Shown: positions 41,363-51,190 of the stretch, in pieces
Layout: the number at the start of each line of letters is the position of its first letter
Position numbering within the stretch: position 1 is the first letter of the stretch
From: Carettochelys insculpta
Lineage: Eukaryota > Chordata > Testudines > Carettochelyidae
Length of the DNA: 64,000 nucleotides
Assembly (NCBI RefSeq): GCF_033958435.1
Contig: NC_134137.1
Coordinates: 226,775,501-226,839,500 of the forward strand
Reading direction: 5' to 3'
Translations under genes and position numbers: made by a program
Notes under the pieces: model-generated
The model's input: only the letters and a program-made list of their open reading frames with translations
Databases searched by the model: none
What the model was told of the DNA's origin: nothing

Positions 41363-43091
41363 TATTTGGTTTTAAATGAAGTTAAAGTGAGATGGTTCAA
41401 TCAACATAGGTTTTGCAGCATGAGCTAAAATGACAGGGATCTGTACTCTTCCTCATCCTTCCAAGGAGTGGTGATCCAGCTTTGTGTTCCACTCTCCAAG
41501 GAAGCACTCTCTCCCACGCAAGTCTCACTACTGAAGTTGACGTAAGATAGTTGCTGAATGTCATGATCACACAAGGCAGACACTCACCCCCAATAACTCA
41601 AACCAATTCCATTAGAGCACACAATCTGAACCAATACACAGTAGGAAGCTAGTGAACAATGGGGTGCACTACACTGACTACAGTATATTTAAAAGCACCA
41701 GCTGCAACTGGTTCAGAACTTAACAGCCCATCAGATCAGCAATACAATGTAACAGTCAGAAAGAACATGAACAATATGTTTCAGAACACCAGGGGTTCAC
41801 TGACACTGCAATGGGATGAGTTTGCCTTGCCTGTTTCACATTCATCACTACCACCAAAAAAAAATTAAAGAACTACTTTGGTATAACATTTTAGTAAGGT
41901 AAGTAATGAAGAGTGAAACCAAACAGAACCACAAAAATGTGAAAAATGTTAAAGCCTTTGTAACTAGGCAACATCATATTGCGGGGTGTTTTAAAGGCAG
42001 CACACAATGCTGCTGACTGACTTGTAACATGAAGCAGAGGTCTCCTGGGTAGTCTAAAATGCACAATTTTAATATGAACAGGGCTCAAGTCTTCTTATAT
42101 GAATGTATCTCAGTAGACTACTTCTCACTTACACGAGTCACTTTTTCTCCTAACAAAAGGCTAGAGAAAGAGTCCAGTGGGATACCCATTTCGACCCACA
42201 ACCAATACACATCCCACTCCTCAAGCCCTATACCACACCAACAATTCCTCTGACAGAGGGCCAATCAATGCTGCTTTTGTGAGGGCCAGAACCAAAGAGC
42301 ATGAAGGACAAAGCATAGGGGACTCTTGGGATCTTGCAGCAATAGGTTACTGATTGCTGGGCTTCAAAAGCCAGTTTGCACTTGCTTCTTTTCTGCAAGT
42401 AGGTTAAGCACAATATTTCACTGTGTTATGGTGATCTGTTATTTAGCACTAACCTCACAGATGCATTCAGAACACTGAAATTTTAGCCTTGGGCTCAACA
42501 CTACAGCCAGCTGGCTGGCTGGGGAAGTAGATGTTACTTTGCCAGCACACTTTAACATGGTGTAATATTAAGTTGGCCACTGAGTGCTTTATTTTTTTCC
42601 CAAGCAGATGTAGCAACTTCTTCTCCATCTATTCTTGCATAGGCAAACAAAGGGGTGTATCCAATGACCTCACGTAAGCAAACACATGAGCTACTAGTAC
42701 TGCAAAAGCATAGAGTTTTCAGACTTTCTATAAAGCAAAACAATTTTTGACCCTGTCTTAAAATGAACACCCATAAAGCAAGACAACCAGTCAAACTGAA
42801 ATTTAAACTGGATTGATGACTGTGGCAATACACTAGTAAGAAACACATGCCAAACTTCAGACTCTTTCAAAAGTAGAGAGTCTGACCAGAACTTGAAACC
42901 AACTGTACTTTACTTACAAACTTCAAAAATAAGAAAATGTAAATTGCTACTTGGCATTCCTGGCAGATTCCCAATATTCCAGCCCCAGCTACAGTCTGTC
43001 ACACAACTAACACACAGTGATGAGACATCAGGAAAATAATTAAAAAATTCAATTAAAAAAAAATCAATTTAATTTAATCTGTGACCAAATA
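41363..43091. other. Intronic DNA, nothing recognised
   Basis: AT-rich, no supported feature. Confidence 0.45.
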
Positions 43092-43984
43092 CACTCATCC
43101 CTCGTTAAATGAGTACCTTAATTACGAGTAGTTACTTAAACAAGGGACACACATACCTCCCGTAGTTGACTTAACAAGTGAACTCCCCCCACTAATAGGA
43201 GACTTACTTCCTCCCCACATCTCCAACCCACTGCAGCCTGATCCCCCCCGCCAGCCCCGCAGACATCAAACCACTAAAACCTAACCCCTTCCACCCCGCC
43301 CAAAACCACTAAAACTTAAATCCCCTGCTGGCCCCGCACACCGGAACTGCCAAAATTTAACAACACACCCCACCACCCCTGCTGGCCCCAGGCACCCAAA
43401 CTGGTGAAACCTAAACCTCCTGCGCACCCGAACTGCCAAAACCTAAATCCCCCGCCACCTCTGTGCACCCCGAACCACCAAAATTTAACCCCCCCGTGCA
43501 CCCGAACTGGCAAAACGTAACCCCCCCGCCAGCCCTGCGCACCCAAACCACCGAAATTTAAACCCACCGTGCACCTGAACTGGCAAAACCTTAATCCCCC
43601 ACCTCCTCCACACACCCGAACCAGCAAAACAAACCCCAGCCGGCCCCACACACCCCAACTGCTGCAGCCTTCACCCTCCCCGCCATCCCCACAGACCCAA
43701 CCTGCAGCAGCCTGAACACACGCCCCCTCGCAAACCCAACCCGCCATCATGTTTTAATCCTCCCTCGCACTCATGTCCCCAAACTGCCCCTAGCCTTTAA
43801 CCCCCCACAAACCCACGCTCACTTACCTTTCAAAAGCAGCGCCATCTGCTGCCACTCCGAGCATTTGGAACCAATCAGAGACTTTTACAAGTATTTTAGT
43901 AGGAATTTAGTGTCCCTCTTACGAGTTTTTGTCTACGAGCAAAAAGTTAGGAGCCAATTGTGCTCGTATAGTGAGGGATGAGTG
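43092..43984. mobile_element. Tigger/pogo-type MITE 8 with internal minisatellite
   Basis: TA on both sides (43090-43091, 43985-43986). Ends CACTCATCCCTCGTTAAATG and, from the right, CACTCATCCCTCACTATACG. The interior 43230-43740 is a minisatellite of roughly 50-bp units with GCACCCGAACTGCCAAAACC as the recurring wording. Confidence 0.85.
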
Positions 43985-44660
43985 TACACTAATACGCTTT
44001 AAATATAATCATCTGGCTATTGCATGGTGTCACTACAGGGCAGAGTTATGGCAGTTTGCATACTTTGATTACACATTTTCATATTGTAAACATTCTGTTT
44101 TCTTCTCATGCATAATCTTAACTTTGAACATCTTGGTTTTGGAATAATTAAAACATCCTTGTAATATTTATTTTTAATATTACCCATAGGTACTTCTAAC
44201 TTCAGTGTAGTATTCCAGTCTGGGAAAATGTTAGTTAATATTCAATACATCATGAATGCCATATACACGTTTAGTGCACATGAAGACGGGGCCTGAGTGC
44301 AGGTGCTTTAATAAAAGTAGGTGCGAGAATAAAACGTCTTGCTACACTAGATATTTCCCCATTTATGCACAGATTTCCACACCACGGAGATACTACCACA
44401 CCTGCAGATTGCAAACACTTCCTTCTTGTCCCCAGGCAAACTACAACTGATTAATTTTGGATTCCCAAAGTATTTAGTTTCCGGTCCAACCGCACCAGCT
44501 ATAAAGAAAATTCACATTAGTCTCCTTGCTACAATCACCGTTCTCCTCAGCTAGACTGCTGAGCTAGATATCCCCCATTCTCTGCCTTAAAAATGAGCCT
44601 GGGGAGGGGCTGAGGGGGAAGCGTGAGGTCTTCTGCCCTATAGCGAGATGGTGGCTAGGG
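43985..44660. other. Intronic DNA
   Basis: No recognised feature. Confidence 0.4.
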
Positions 44661-44988
44661 CAGTTGTTCCCAGCCTTTTCAGTAGTGCGGACCTGCAATC
44701 ACACCCATCCCCAAACAATTCACAGACCCCCATCAAAACCAATTCTAGCCATTATGTTACAGTTCATTAAAATAAAAGAGGAAAAATCCCAACCTGGATT
44801 TTTAGACAGCAATTAACAACATTATTGGAAGATATTTACTTCAAAAATAACAACAGTGTAACTTTCCGACTTATTTAAAACTTAGTGCCAATTATCAATT
44901 TTATTTATCTCCCTGCCGCCACCACCACCTCCTCCCACCTCATGGACTCCCTGCTATAACCTCACAGAACCTAGGATGGGAACCACTG
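44661..44988. mobile_element. hAT-type MITE, second copy
   Basis: Ends CAGTTGTTCCCAGCC and, from the right, CAGTGGTTCCCATCC. Flanks GGCTAGGG (44653-44660) and GCCTAGAG (44989-44996) match at 6 of 8. Same family as 35292-35600, opposite orientation. Confidence 0.78.
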
Positions 44989-46088
44989 GCCTAGAGCTTT
45001 CTGCTAAAGATAACTGGTGCTTGCTGAGAGTGCAGGCACACAGTGTAAAGGTTTGCCCCCACTCAACAGTTTGAGCCATGCTCCCTTTCACCCTCAGCGG
45101 CCCCTCTTTACAACCAACAGCTGGGAACCGCAAAGAAGGGCTGCTGCTTTAGCTGTGCTGCGAAATGCAGGCATGCCACACATCTGAAGCTCCAAGACCT
45201 CCCTCCTCATTGTTTAACAGATGGGAATGATGGACAAACTCATCCACACAGAATGAGAAAGTGGCTAGGGATGAACCACTGGGAGGAATTCCAGATAAAC
45301 CTATTTTAGGGACTTAGTCCATGACAGACTATTAGCCACTATCCTTCTGGAAGAGGTAGTACAGTAGAAAGAGACATGGGGGAAATTTTTTGAAGCTGCT
45401 TAAGTGACTTAGGAGCCTAAAATCTCACTGAAAGCTAATGGAATTTAAGTTTGTAAGTGCCTTTGGCCAGGTGTACTCTCAAAAAGTAAGTCAACCCAAC
45501 TATCACATTATGGTGTGAGAAAAATCCACATCTTGAATAATGTAGTTGGATGGATGGTGTAGAACAGTGCTGAGTCAAAAGAAGAATTTAGAACTAAATA
45601 TGTAGCACTCACATTGCATGACCAGAATTCTGCTGACTTAGCTATTCCATTGCTGTAATGAGTATCTATACTTCTACAGCAGTGCATCTGCAGCTGTGCT
45701 GTTACAACTTTGCAAATGTAAACAAGCCCCAAGTTTCATTTGCAGGAGTTATTTGGGTGCTTTTGAAAATTTTATACATCATGATTCTTCACAAATTTAC
45801 AGTTATTAAAACTGTTGTAATGAAATAAACTCAAACAATGGACATTAACTGTTGTGAAGAGAAACGTGATTCATGATCTATAAACATAAATCCTCTGAAT
45901 AGTACTCATAAGCTAATACAAAGTAGTTTCACTTAAAATTTAGTCTAGCAAATCACATAAATTAGACTGCACCAGTTAAGCAGCATAAAAAACAGGTATG
46001 GATGAAAAAAACATGAAAAGAGGCTGACAAATGTACACTTTCAGAACTTATTTGCTATGTGCCAAAGGTATTCAGCCAGCCTAGTCAC
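44989..46088. other. Intronic DNA, nothing recognised
   Basis: AT-rich, no supported feature. Confidence 0.45.
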
Positions 46089-46091
46089 CAT

Positions 46092-46412
46092 TCAAACTAG
46101 TGATGGAACCAGCAGCACAGGAATGACTGTTAAATTTGGAATGCTCACACCATGCTCAATTAAGAGCTGCACATGTAGCACTAAATCTGCATGAGCTGAA
46201 GTGACTGCAGTTATTTTTAATGTGAAGAGAGCCCCAGAGACATCAGATCCTAGTATGTTGCGTTCTGACTTGATCACAAAAGCCAGGAGCAATGCACAGT
46301 AGGATTTAAAATCTCCTTGGTCCACACACACATTCAAGAGGAAAAGGAAATTAGAGACTGCTTTACAGACTTCAGTAGGATTATTCATTTGGAAAGTTGT
46401 ACTTAGTGCAAC
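46092..46412 (-). other. Unidentified open frame behind a splice acceptor-like site
   Basis: A minus-strand frame of about 105 codons starting VALSTTFQMNNPTEVCKAVS and later FKSYCALLLAFVIKSERN, ending VIPVLLVPSLV then stop. It is preceded by TTTTTCTTACAG|GTT, a strong acceptor in phase 0. Composition is protein-like (helical, Leu-rich, evenly mixed) in otherwise AT-rich DNA. No downstream partner exon was found, and I do not recognise the protein. It could be a transposed or duplicated exon of another gene, a relic, or chance. Confidence 0.35.
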
Positions 46413-46640
46413 CTGTAAGAAAAAGCATCACTGCATTAGCTAATTGATAACAAATCCAAATAATGAACACTGATGTCAAAATTCCACACTACAGGAAAAT
46501 CTTTCAAATGTGGAAGAAATCAATATATGCCTCACTGACAATTTTAACCACGGAGATTTCTAAGTGTCCTCTCGGTTGCCAAGTGAAACCATTCATTCGC
46601 CGCTGTTGTCAATATGTGGCCTCCCTATCAGTTAAACCAT

Positions 46641-46781
46641 GGTATCCAACACACTAGCTACCAGGAAGTGGCTATTTCGCTGGTTGAGTGTGGATAGCAG
46701 GCCTGAGCAATGAATATTATTTTCAGAATAACGTGGCTATTTCGCTATAGCTAAAGTTTGCTTCATAACTGGTTGGATACC
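46641..46781. mobile_element. Small inverted-repeat element (MITE-like)
   Basis: A perfect 10-bp inverted repeat GGTATCCAAC (46641-46650) / GTTGGATACC (46772-46781). Inside, GTGGCTATTTCGCT occurs twice in the same direction (46658 and 46734). 141 bp in all, family unknown. Confidence 0.55.
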
Positions 46782-47020
46782 TCAGCAATGGAACACTGTA
46801 GTGCCGCTCAGTTAAAGAATACATGCAGACCCAAAATGGATAGAAAGTTAAAAAAAAAATGTTTCTTAGAATCTACTTGACAGATCAGTTTAAGAACCAC
46901 CAGGTGCAAGCATGGCAATACCCACTACAGCTACTAACTTCCAGGTCAAAGTTAATGCAAAAGGTTGCATTTCTCAACTTGACATCCTGTGGCACCTTAT
47001 AGAGTAACAGATATTTTGGA

Positions 47021-47060
47021 GCGTAAGCTTTCATGGGCAAAGACCCGCTTCATCAGATGC
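47021..47060 (-). ncRNA. Hammerhead-ribozyme-like motif, copy C
   Basis: Minus strand: GCAT, CTGATGA, hairpin GCGGG-TCTTTG-CCCAT, GAAA, GCTT, ACGC. Core intact; one outer-stem pair is disrupted. Confidence 0.5.
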
Positions 47061-47077
47061 ATAAGTGCCCCACTCAT

Positions 47078-47117
47078 GCACCTGATGAAGTGGGTCTTTG
47101 CCCACAGAAACTTATGC
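47078..47117 (+). ncRNA. Hammerhead-ribozyme-like motif, copy D
   Basis: Plus strand: CTGATGA (47082-47088), hairpin GTGGG-TCTTTG-CCCAC, GAAA, then CTTATGC, with the usual G after GAAA lost and an extra A before it. Probably inactive. Confidence 0.4.
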
Positions 47118-47513
47118 TCCAAAATATCTGTTACTCTATACAGTGCCACACAACTTCTTGTTGTTTTTCAAGATACAGACTAACACAGCTACCCCTCTGA
47201 TATTTCTCAACTTCTGGCTCTCCACAAACTCATACATGGAAATATGCACAGAATTTGCCAATCTTCTAAATATTTTTCCCCTATACTCACCTTATCTTCC
47301 ACACGCGAGAACAACAGACTAGAAACTCTCCTCCTAATATCACCCTTGGCATCAACACTGTTTCTTCTCATTGGAAATCACACATTATTGGAATAAAATG
47401 TATCTTAAACCTATTAAGTGGTAACACAGAGGTAGCTGTGCTAGACTATATACTATGAAAACAAAAAAGCAGTCCAGTAGCACTTTAAAAAGACTAACAA
47501 AATAGTTTACTAG

Positions 47514-47554
47514 GTGATGAGCTTTCGTGGGACAGACCCACTTCTTCAGATCAC
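47514..47554 (-). ncRNA. Hammerhead-ribozyme-like motif, copy E (best preserved)
   Basis: Minus strand, 41 nt: GTGAT, CTGAAGA, hairpin GTGGG-TCTGT-CCCAC, GAAA, GCTC, ATCAC. The outer stem GTGAT/ATCAC is a perfect 5 bp, the hairpin a perfect 5 bp, and all CTGANGA...GAAA core bases are kept. GCTC supplies U16.1 and C17 before the expected cleavage point. Stem III is absent within one molecule. Lies in the sense terminal unit of the PLE. Confidence 0.65.
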
Positions 47555-47974
47555 AGCCATAACAGCACAGACTCAATATTTAAGCCACACAGAACCAAAA
47601 ATAGTTATCAAGGTTGAAAAATCAGAAAAATATCATCAAGGCGAGCAAATCAGACAGCGGGGGGGGGGGGGGGAGATGTGTGTGTCTTGAATTAGACAAA
47701 GCAAAGTATGCAAAAGAGCGCCTGTAATGACCTAGAGAACTCTCATCCCAGTTCAAACCACGTGTTAATGTGTCGAATCTGAATATAAGAGTGTCCAGCA
47801 GCCTCTTTCCAAACTGTTGTGAAAATTCATCTTCAGTAAAATGCAAGCTTTCAGGTCATTAACAGAATGGCCCACTCCATTAAAGTGTAACAGAGAGGAA
47901 GCCGTGCTAGTCTACACACTACCAAAACAAAAAGCAGTTAAGTAACACTTTAAAGACTAGCAAAATAGTTTAGT

Positions 47975-48013
47975 TGGTGAGCTTTCGTGGGACAGACCCA
48001 CTTCTTCAGACCA
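47975..48013 (-). ncRNA. Hammerhead-ribozyme-like motif, copy F
   Basis: Minus strand: TGGT, CTGAAGA, hairpin GTGGG-TCTGT-CCCAC, GAAA, GCTC, ACCA. Core intact, outer stem 4 bp. Against copy E the innermost GAT/ATC has become GGT/ACC, which keeps pairing. Confidence 0.6.
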
Positions 48014-48039
48014 CAGTCAGTCTGTTCTGGTCTGGCTAT

Positions 48040-48076
48040 GGTCTGAAGAAGTGGGTCTGTCCCATGAAAGCTCACC
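48040..48076 (+). ncRNA. Hammerhead-ribozyme-like motif, copy G
   Basis: Plus strand: GGT, CTGAAGA, hairpin GTGGG-TCTGT-CCCAT, GAAA, GCTC, ACC. Core intact, outer stem 3 bp. Confidence 0.55.
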
Positions 48077-48668
48077 CAATAAACTATTTTGCTAGTCTTT
48101 AAAGTGCTACTTGACTGCTTTTTGTTTCCATTAAAGTGCTGACTGAAAGGTCTGTGAATCAGGAGTGTTTTTATGTCTGTTTTGTGCCCATTAATTCTTT
48201 GTTTAAGAGAGTTTGAAGTCTGTGCAATATACAAAGCATCTCGGCATTGCTGGCACATGATGGCATATATGATGCTAGCTGAGGAACATGAGAATGTGCC
48301 CGTGATTCTGTGAATAACCTGGTTAGGTCCAGTGATGGAATCTCCAGAATAGATATGTGGACAAAGCTGGCAGCGAGCATTGTTGCAAGGAAAAGTTCCA
48401 GGATTGGTATTCCTGCGGTACAGACTGTGATTGTTGGTGAGAATCCTCATAAGGTAGGGAGGCTGTCTGTAGGAGAGAACAGGCCTGTCACCTAGGGCCT
48501 TCTAGAGTGTGGCATCCTGATTAAGGACAGGTTGTAGGTCCTTAATAGTACATTGCAGTGGTTTGAGTTGTGGGCTCTAGGTAACAACCAGTGGTGTTCT
48601 GTTCTTGGATTTTTTTGGGCCTATCTTGGAGTAGCTGGTCTCCAGGTATTTGTCTGGCCCTGTTCATT

Positions 48669-48672
<4 letters not shown>

Positions 48673-48707
<35 letters not shown>
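48673..48707. repeat. Poly-T run (35 bp)
   Basis: Uninterrupted T, inside the PLE coding region, where it breaks the reading frame. Confidence 0.95.
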
Positions 48708-48709
<2 letters not shown>

Positions 48710-50311
48710 TTCTTCTGGTGGGTAATTCAGGTTTATAAATATTTGGTAGAGATCTTGTAGTTTTCAGTCTCTGTCAGTAGGATCAGAGCAAATGTGATTG
48801 TACCTAAGGGTTTGACTGTAAACAATGGATCTAGTTGTGCGTGCAGGATTGAAGATAGAAGCTTGTAGGTAAGTATAACGATCAGTGGGTTTCTGGTAGA
48901 GTGTGGTACCGATCAGGCCATCCTTGATTTGTACTGTAGTGTCCAGGAAACGCATCTCTCACGTAGAATAGTCAAGGCATAAGTTCATGGTGGGGTGCAG
49001 ATTGTTAAAGTCTCTGTGGAATTCTTCTACAGTCTCTATACCATGGGTCCAAATCAAAGATGTCAATGTATTATAAGTAGAGGAGGAGTAATAGGGGACG
49101 AGGGCTGAGGAATCATTGTTCCAAGACAGCCATAAATATATTAGCATATTGAGGGGCCATGCGGGTGCCCATAGCAGTTCCACTAATCTGGAGATATAAA
49201 ATGTCCCTAAACCAGAAATAGTTGTAGGTGAGAACAAAGTTACAGAGGTCAGACACCAGACTGGCTGTGGTGACATCAGGGATGGTATTCCGGATTGCTT
49301 GTAATCCGTCTTCATGTGGAATATTGGTGTACAGTGTACATGGTGGCAAGGATGGTGTTATCAGGCAGTTTTCCAACATTTTGTAACTTCCTCAGGAAGT
49401 CAGTGGTATCTTGGAGATAGCTGGAAGTGTTGGTGGCATAGGGTTTGAGGAGGGAGTCCACATAACTGGATAGTCCGGTGGTAAGGGTGCCAATACCCGA
49501 AATAATAGGGCGTCCGAGGTTTTCAAGTTTATGGATTTTGGGAAGTAAATAGAGTAATCCAGGTTGGGGCTCAGATGGTGTGTCTGAGTGAATAAGGTCC
49601 CAAGTAGCAGCAGGGAGTTCCTTAAGTAGTAGTTGCAATTTCTTTTGGAATTCCAAAGTGGGATCAGAGGAGAGAGGTCTGTAAAATTTGGTGTTGCAGA
49701 GTTGCCTGGCTGCCTCCTGTTCACAGTCTGACTCATTCATGATGACAACAGCAACCCCTTTGTCAGCTGGTTTGATTATAATATCTGGGTTATTGTTGAG
49801 ACTCTGGACAGCATAGCATTCAGCATAGTTGAGATTGTGTCACATTTGGTATTGTTTGCGTATAATGTCAGTCTGAACACAGTTGCGGAAGCATTGTGCA
49901 TAGAAATCCAGACTTTCACTACGACTGTTGGCGGAGTCCACATAGAGTTCTTCTTCTTTTGGTGTTGCGGGGGGGGCGGGGTCGAGAGAGTCAGACTGTT
50001 GTTCATAGGTGTGTTGGAAGAATTCCTTCAGATGGAGGTGGCAATGGGAATTGTCTAGGTCATTACAGGGGCTCTTTTGCATACTTTGCTTTATCTAATT
50101 CTTGACCCCACCACCACCACTTCTGCCCCTCTGCTCTCTGATTTGCTCACCTTTATAATATTTTTCTGATTTGTCAACCTTGATTACTATTTTTGGTTCT
50201 CTGTAGCTTAAATATTGAGTCTGTTCTGGTATGGCTTTGGTCTGAAGAAGTGGGTCAATTTTGTTAGCCTTTAAAGTGCTACTGGACTGCTTTTTTGTTC
50301 TATTAAAGTGG

Positions 50312-51190
50312 CGTATTTTAAGTTTAATGGATCTTGTTTACATTTAAATATAAATGAGTAAAGGAGGATGCAGTACAGGATTTCTCAAATTACATTTACC
50401 AAGATATTTTTAAAGTTTGAACATGACAGGCTAGGTCAGGGTCAGAAACCAGCAGCTCTAAGGAGTAAGTTGTGGCTCTGGTTGCTGCCACCGCTGACTC
50501 CTCTAGCAGCTCCCTACCCTACCACAGCTGAAATAATGGAACTAAATTTAATTTGTTTAACAGCCAGACCCCTCCCACCACCCCGCAGACCATTAACCCA
50601 AATAAATTTAGTTCCATAATTTCAGCAGGAGCAGGGCAGGGAGACACCTGTGCTGCAGGTGGGGAAGTGAGCAGGACAGCTGGGGGGAGGTGCATCCGAG
50701 TCTGCCCCTGCTGGAGCTGTTCTGAGAAGGAGGCGGCAGCGGGGGGTGGGGAAGGTGTCAGTTGCAGAGGAAGTATGCAGAGCTCATTATCTGCATCAGG
50801 TTAATCCGGGCGGGGGTGGGGGGCAACTTTGGGAGTAAGAGCAGTTAAGCCTGGGGATGGGAGTCAGGATTGTGGGATGGGGTAAAATTTGGAGATGGGG
50901 GCCGGATATAGGGGCTGAGATGGGTAAAGCCAGGAGATGGGGGATGGTTTTGTGGGCTAAGGGGGAAAAACCTCAAAGGCGGGGGGACGGGGACATAGAG
51001 GGTTGACGCAAAGCATTTTCCTTGTCCTCATTTGCTCTTTAATCCAGGCATGAAAGTAACCTACACTTTCTAACTGGTACAAATCATAGTGTGTGCTCTG
51101 TTCTCAATATAAGGTTCATAAAAAGTAAGGTTTGACATTATTTATTAGGACTGTCTTGCATGCACATGCATTGCGGCTCTTGAAGTAGTG
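50312..51190. repeat. Unclassified GC-rich repeat with 24-bp palindrome
   Basis: Arms GCTGAAATAATGGAACTAAA (from 50528) and its near complement (to about 50632) enclose a C-rich loop of about 55 bp. The following 50640-51000 is G-rich. No TIR or target duplication identified. Confidence 0.4.

Larger units (their letters stand above)
46981..47201. mobile_element. Palindromic mini-PLE (family 1) with 12-bp target duplication
   Basis: A 221-bp insertion between perfect direct repeats ATTTCTCAACTT (46969-46980 and 47202-47213). Its two arms are inverted copies of the PLE 3' end, meeting at about 47069; the right arm also carries the terminal ACTAACACAGCTACCCCTC. Each arm has a hammerhead-like core, facing apart. 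It has no coding sequence. Confidence 0.9.
47888..48127. mobile_element. Palindromic mini-PLE (family 2) nested in the PLE
   Basis: A 240-bp insertion bounded by the perfect direct repeat CCATTAAAGTG (47877-47887 and 48128-48138). Inverted arms meet at about 48025. Each has GCTTTTTGTTT, a tail, and one hammerhead-like core facing outwards. No coding sequence. Confidence 0.92.
47950..50082 (-). pseudogene. PLE reverse transcriptase/GIY-YIG protein, decayed
   Basis: The single PLE protein, which primes and copies its RNA at a nicked target. In order on minus: N-terminus (SPCNDLDNSHCHLHLKEFFQ, from 50082); the ADKGVAVVIMN box (about 49770-49740); LPKIHKL...GRPIIS (about 49560-49500); motif A equivalent TLYTNIPHEDGLQAI (about 49320); motif B GTAMGTRMAPQYANIFM (about 49180). 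The YIDD centre is damaged: near 49070 the DNA reads YIDIF, missing a residue. Then come a CCHH-type linker (FPCNNARCQLCPHIYS) and the GIY-YIG nuclease (IIYAIMCQQC...ALYIAQT, where the second G of YIG is Ala). Several frameshifts; not expected to work. Confidence 0.85.
47422..50300 (-). mobile_element. Penelope-like retroelement (family 2), near complete
   Basis: A 2.9-kb element flanked by near-identical repeats TATTAAGTGG (47412-47421) and TATTAAAGTGG (50301-50311). A roughly 250-bp end unit is present twice in opposite orientation: sense at the 3' end (about 47740 down to 47440) and antisense at the 5' end (about 50050-50300). Shared wording includes GGTCATTACAGG, TTTTGCATACTTTGCTTT and TTAAATATTGAGTCTG. 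The coding region on minus runs from about 50082 to 47950. A 240-bp PLE copy is nested inside at 47888-48127. Confidence 0.9.

Noticed and set aside
43316..43750. 144-codon Gly-rich open frame
   Set aside because: Translation of a minisatellite inside a TA-flanked MITE; periodic composition, not a protein.
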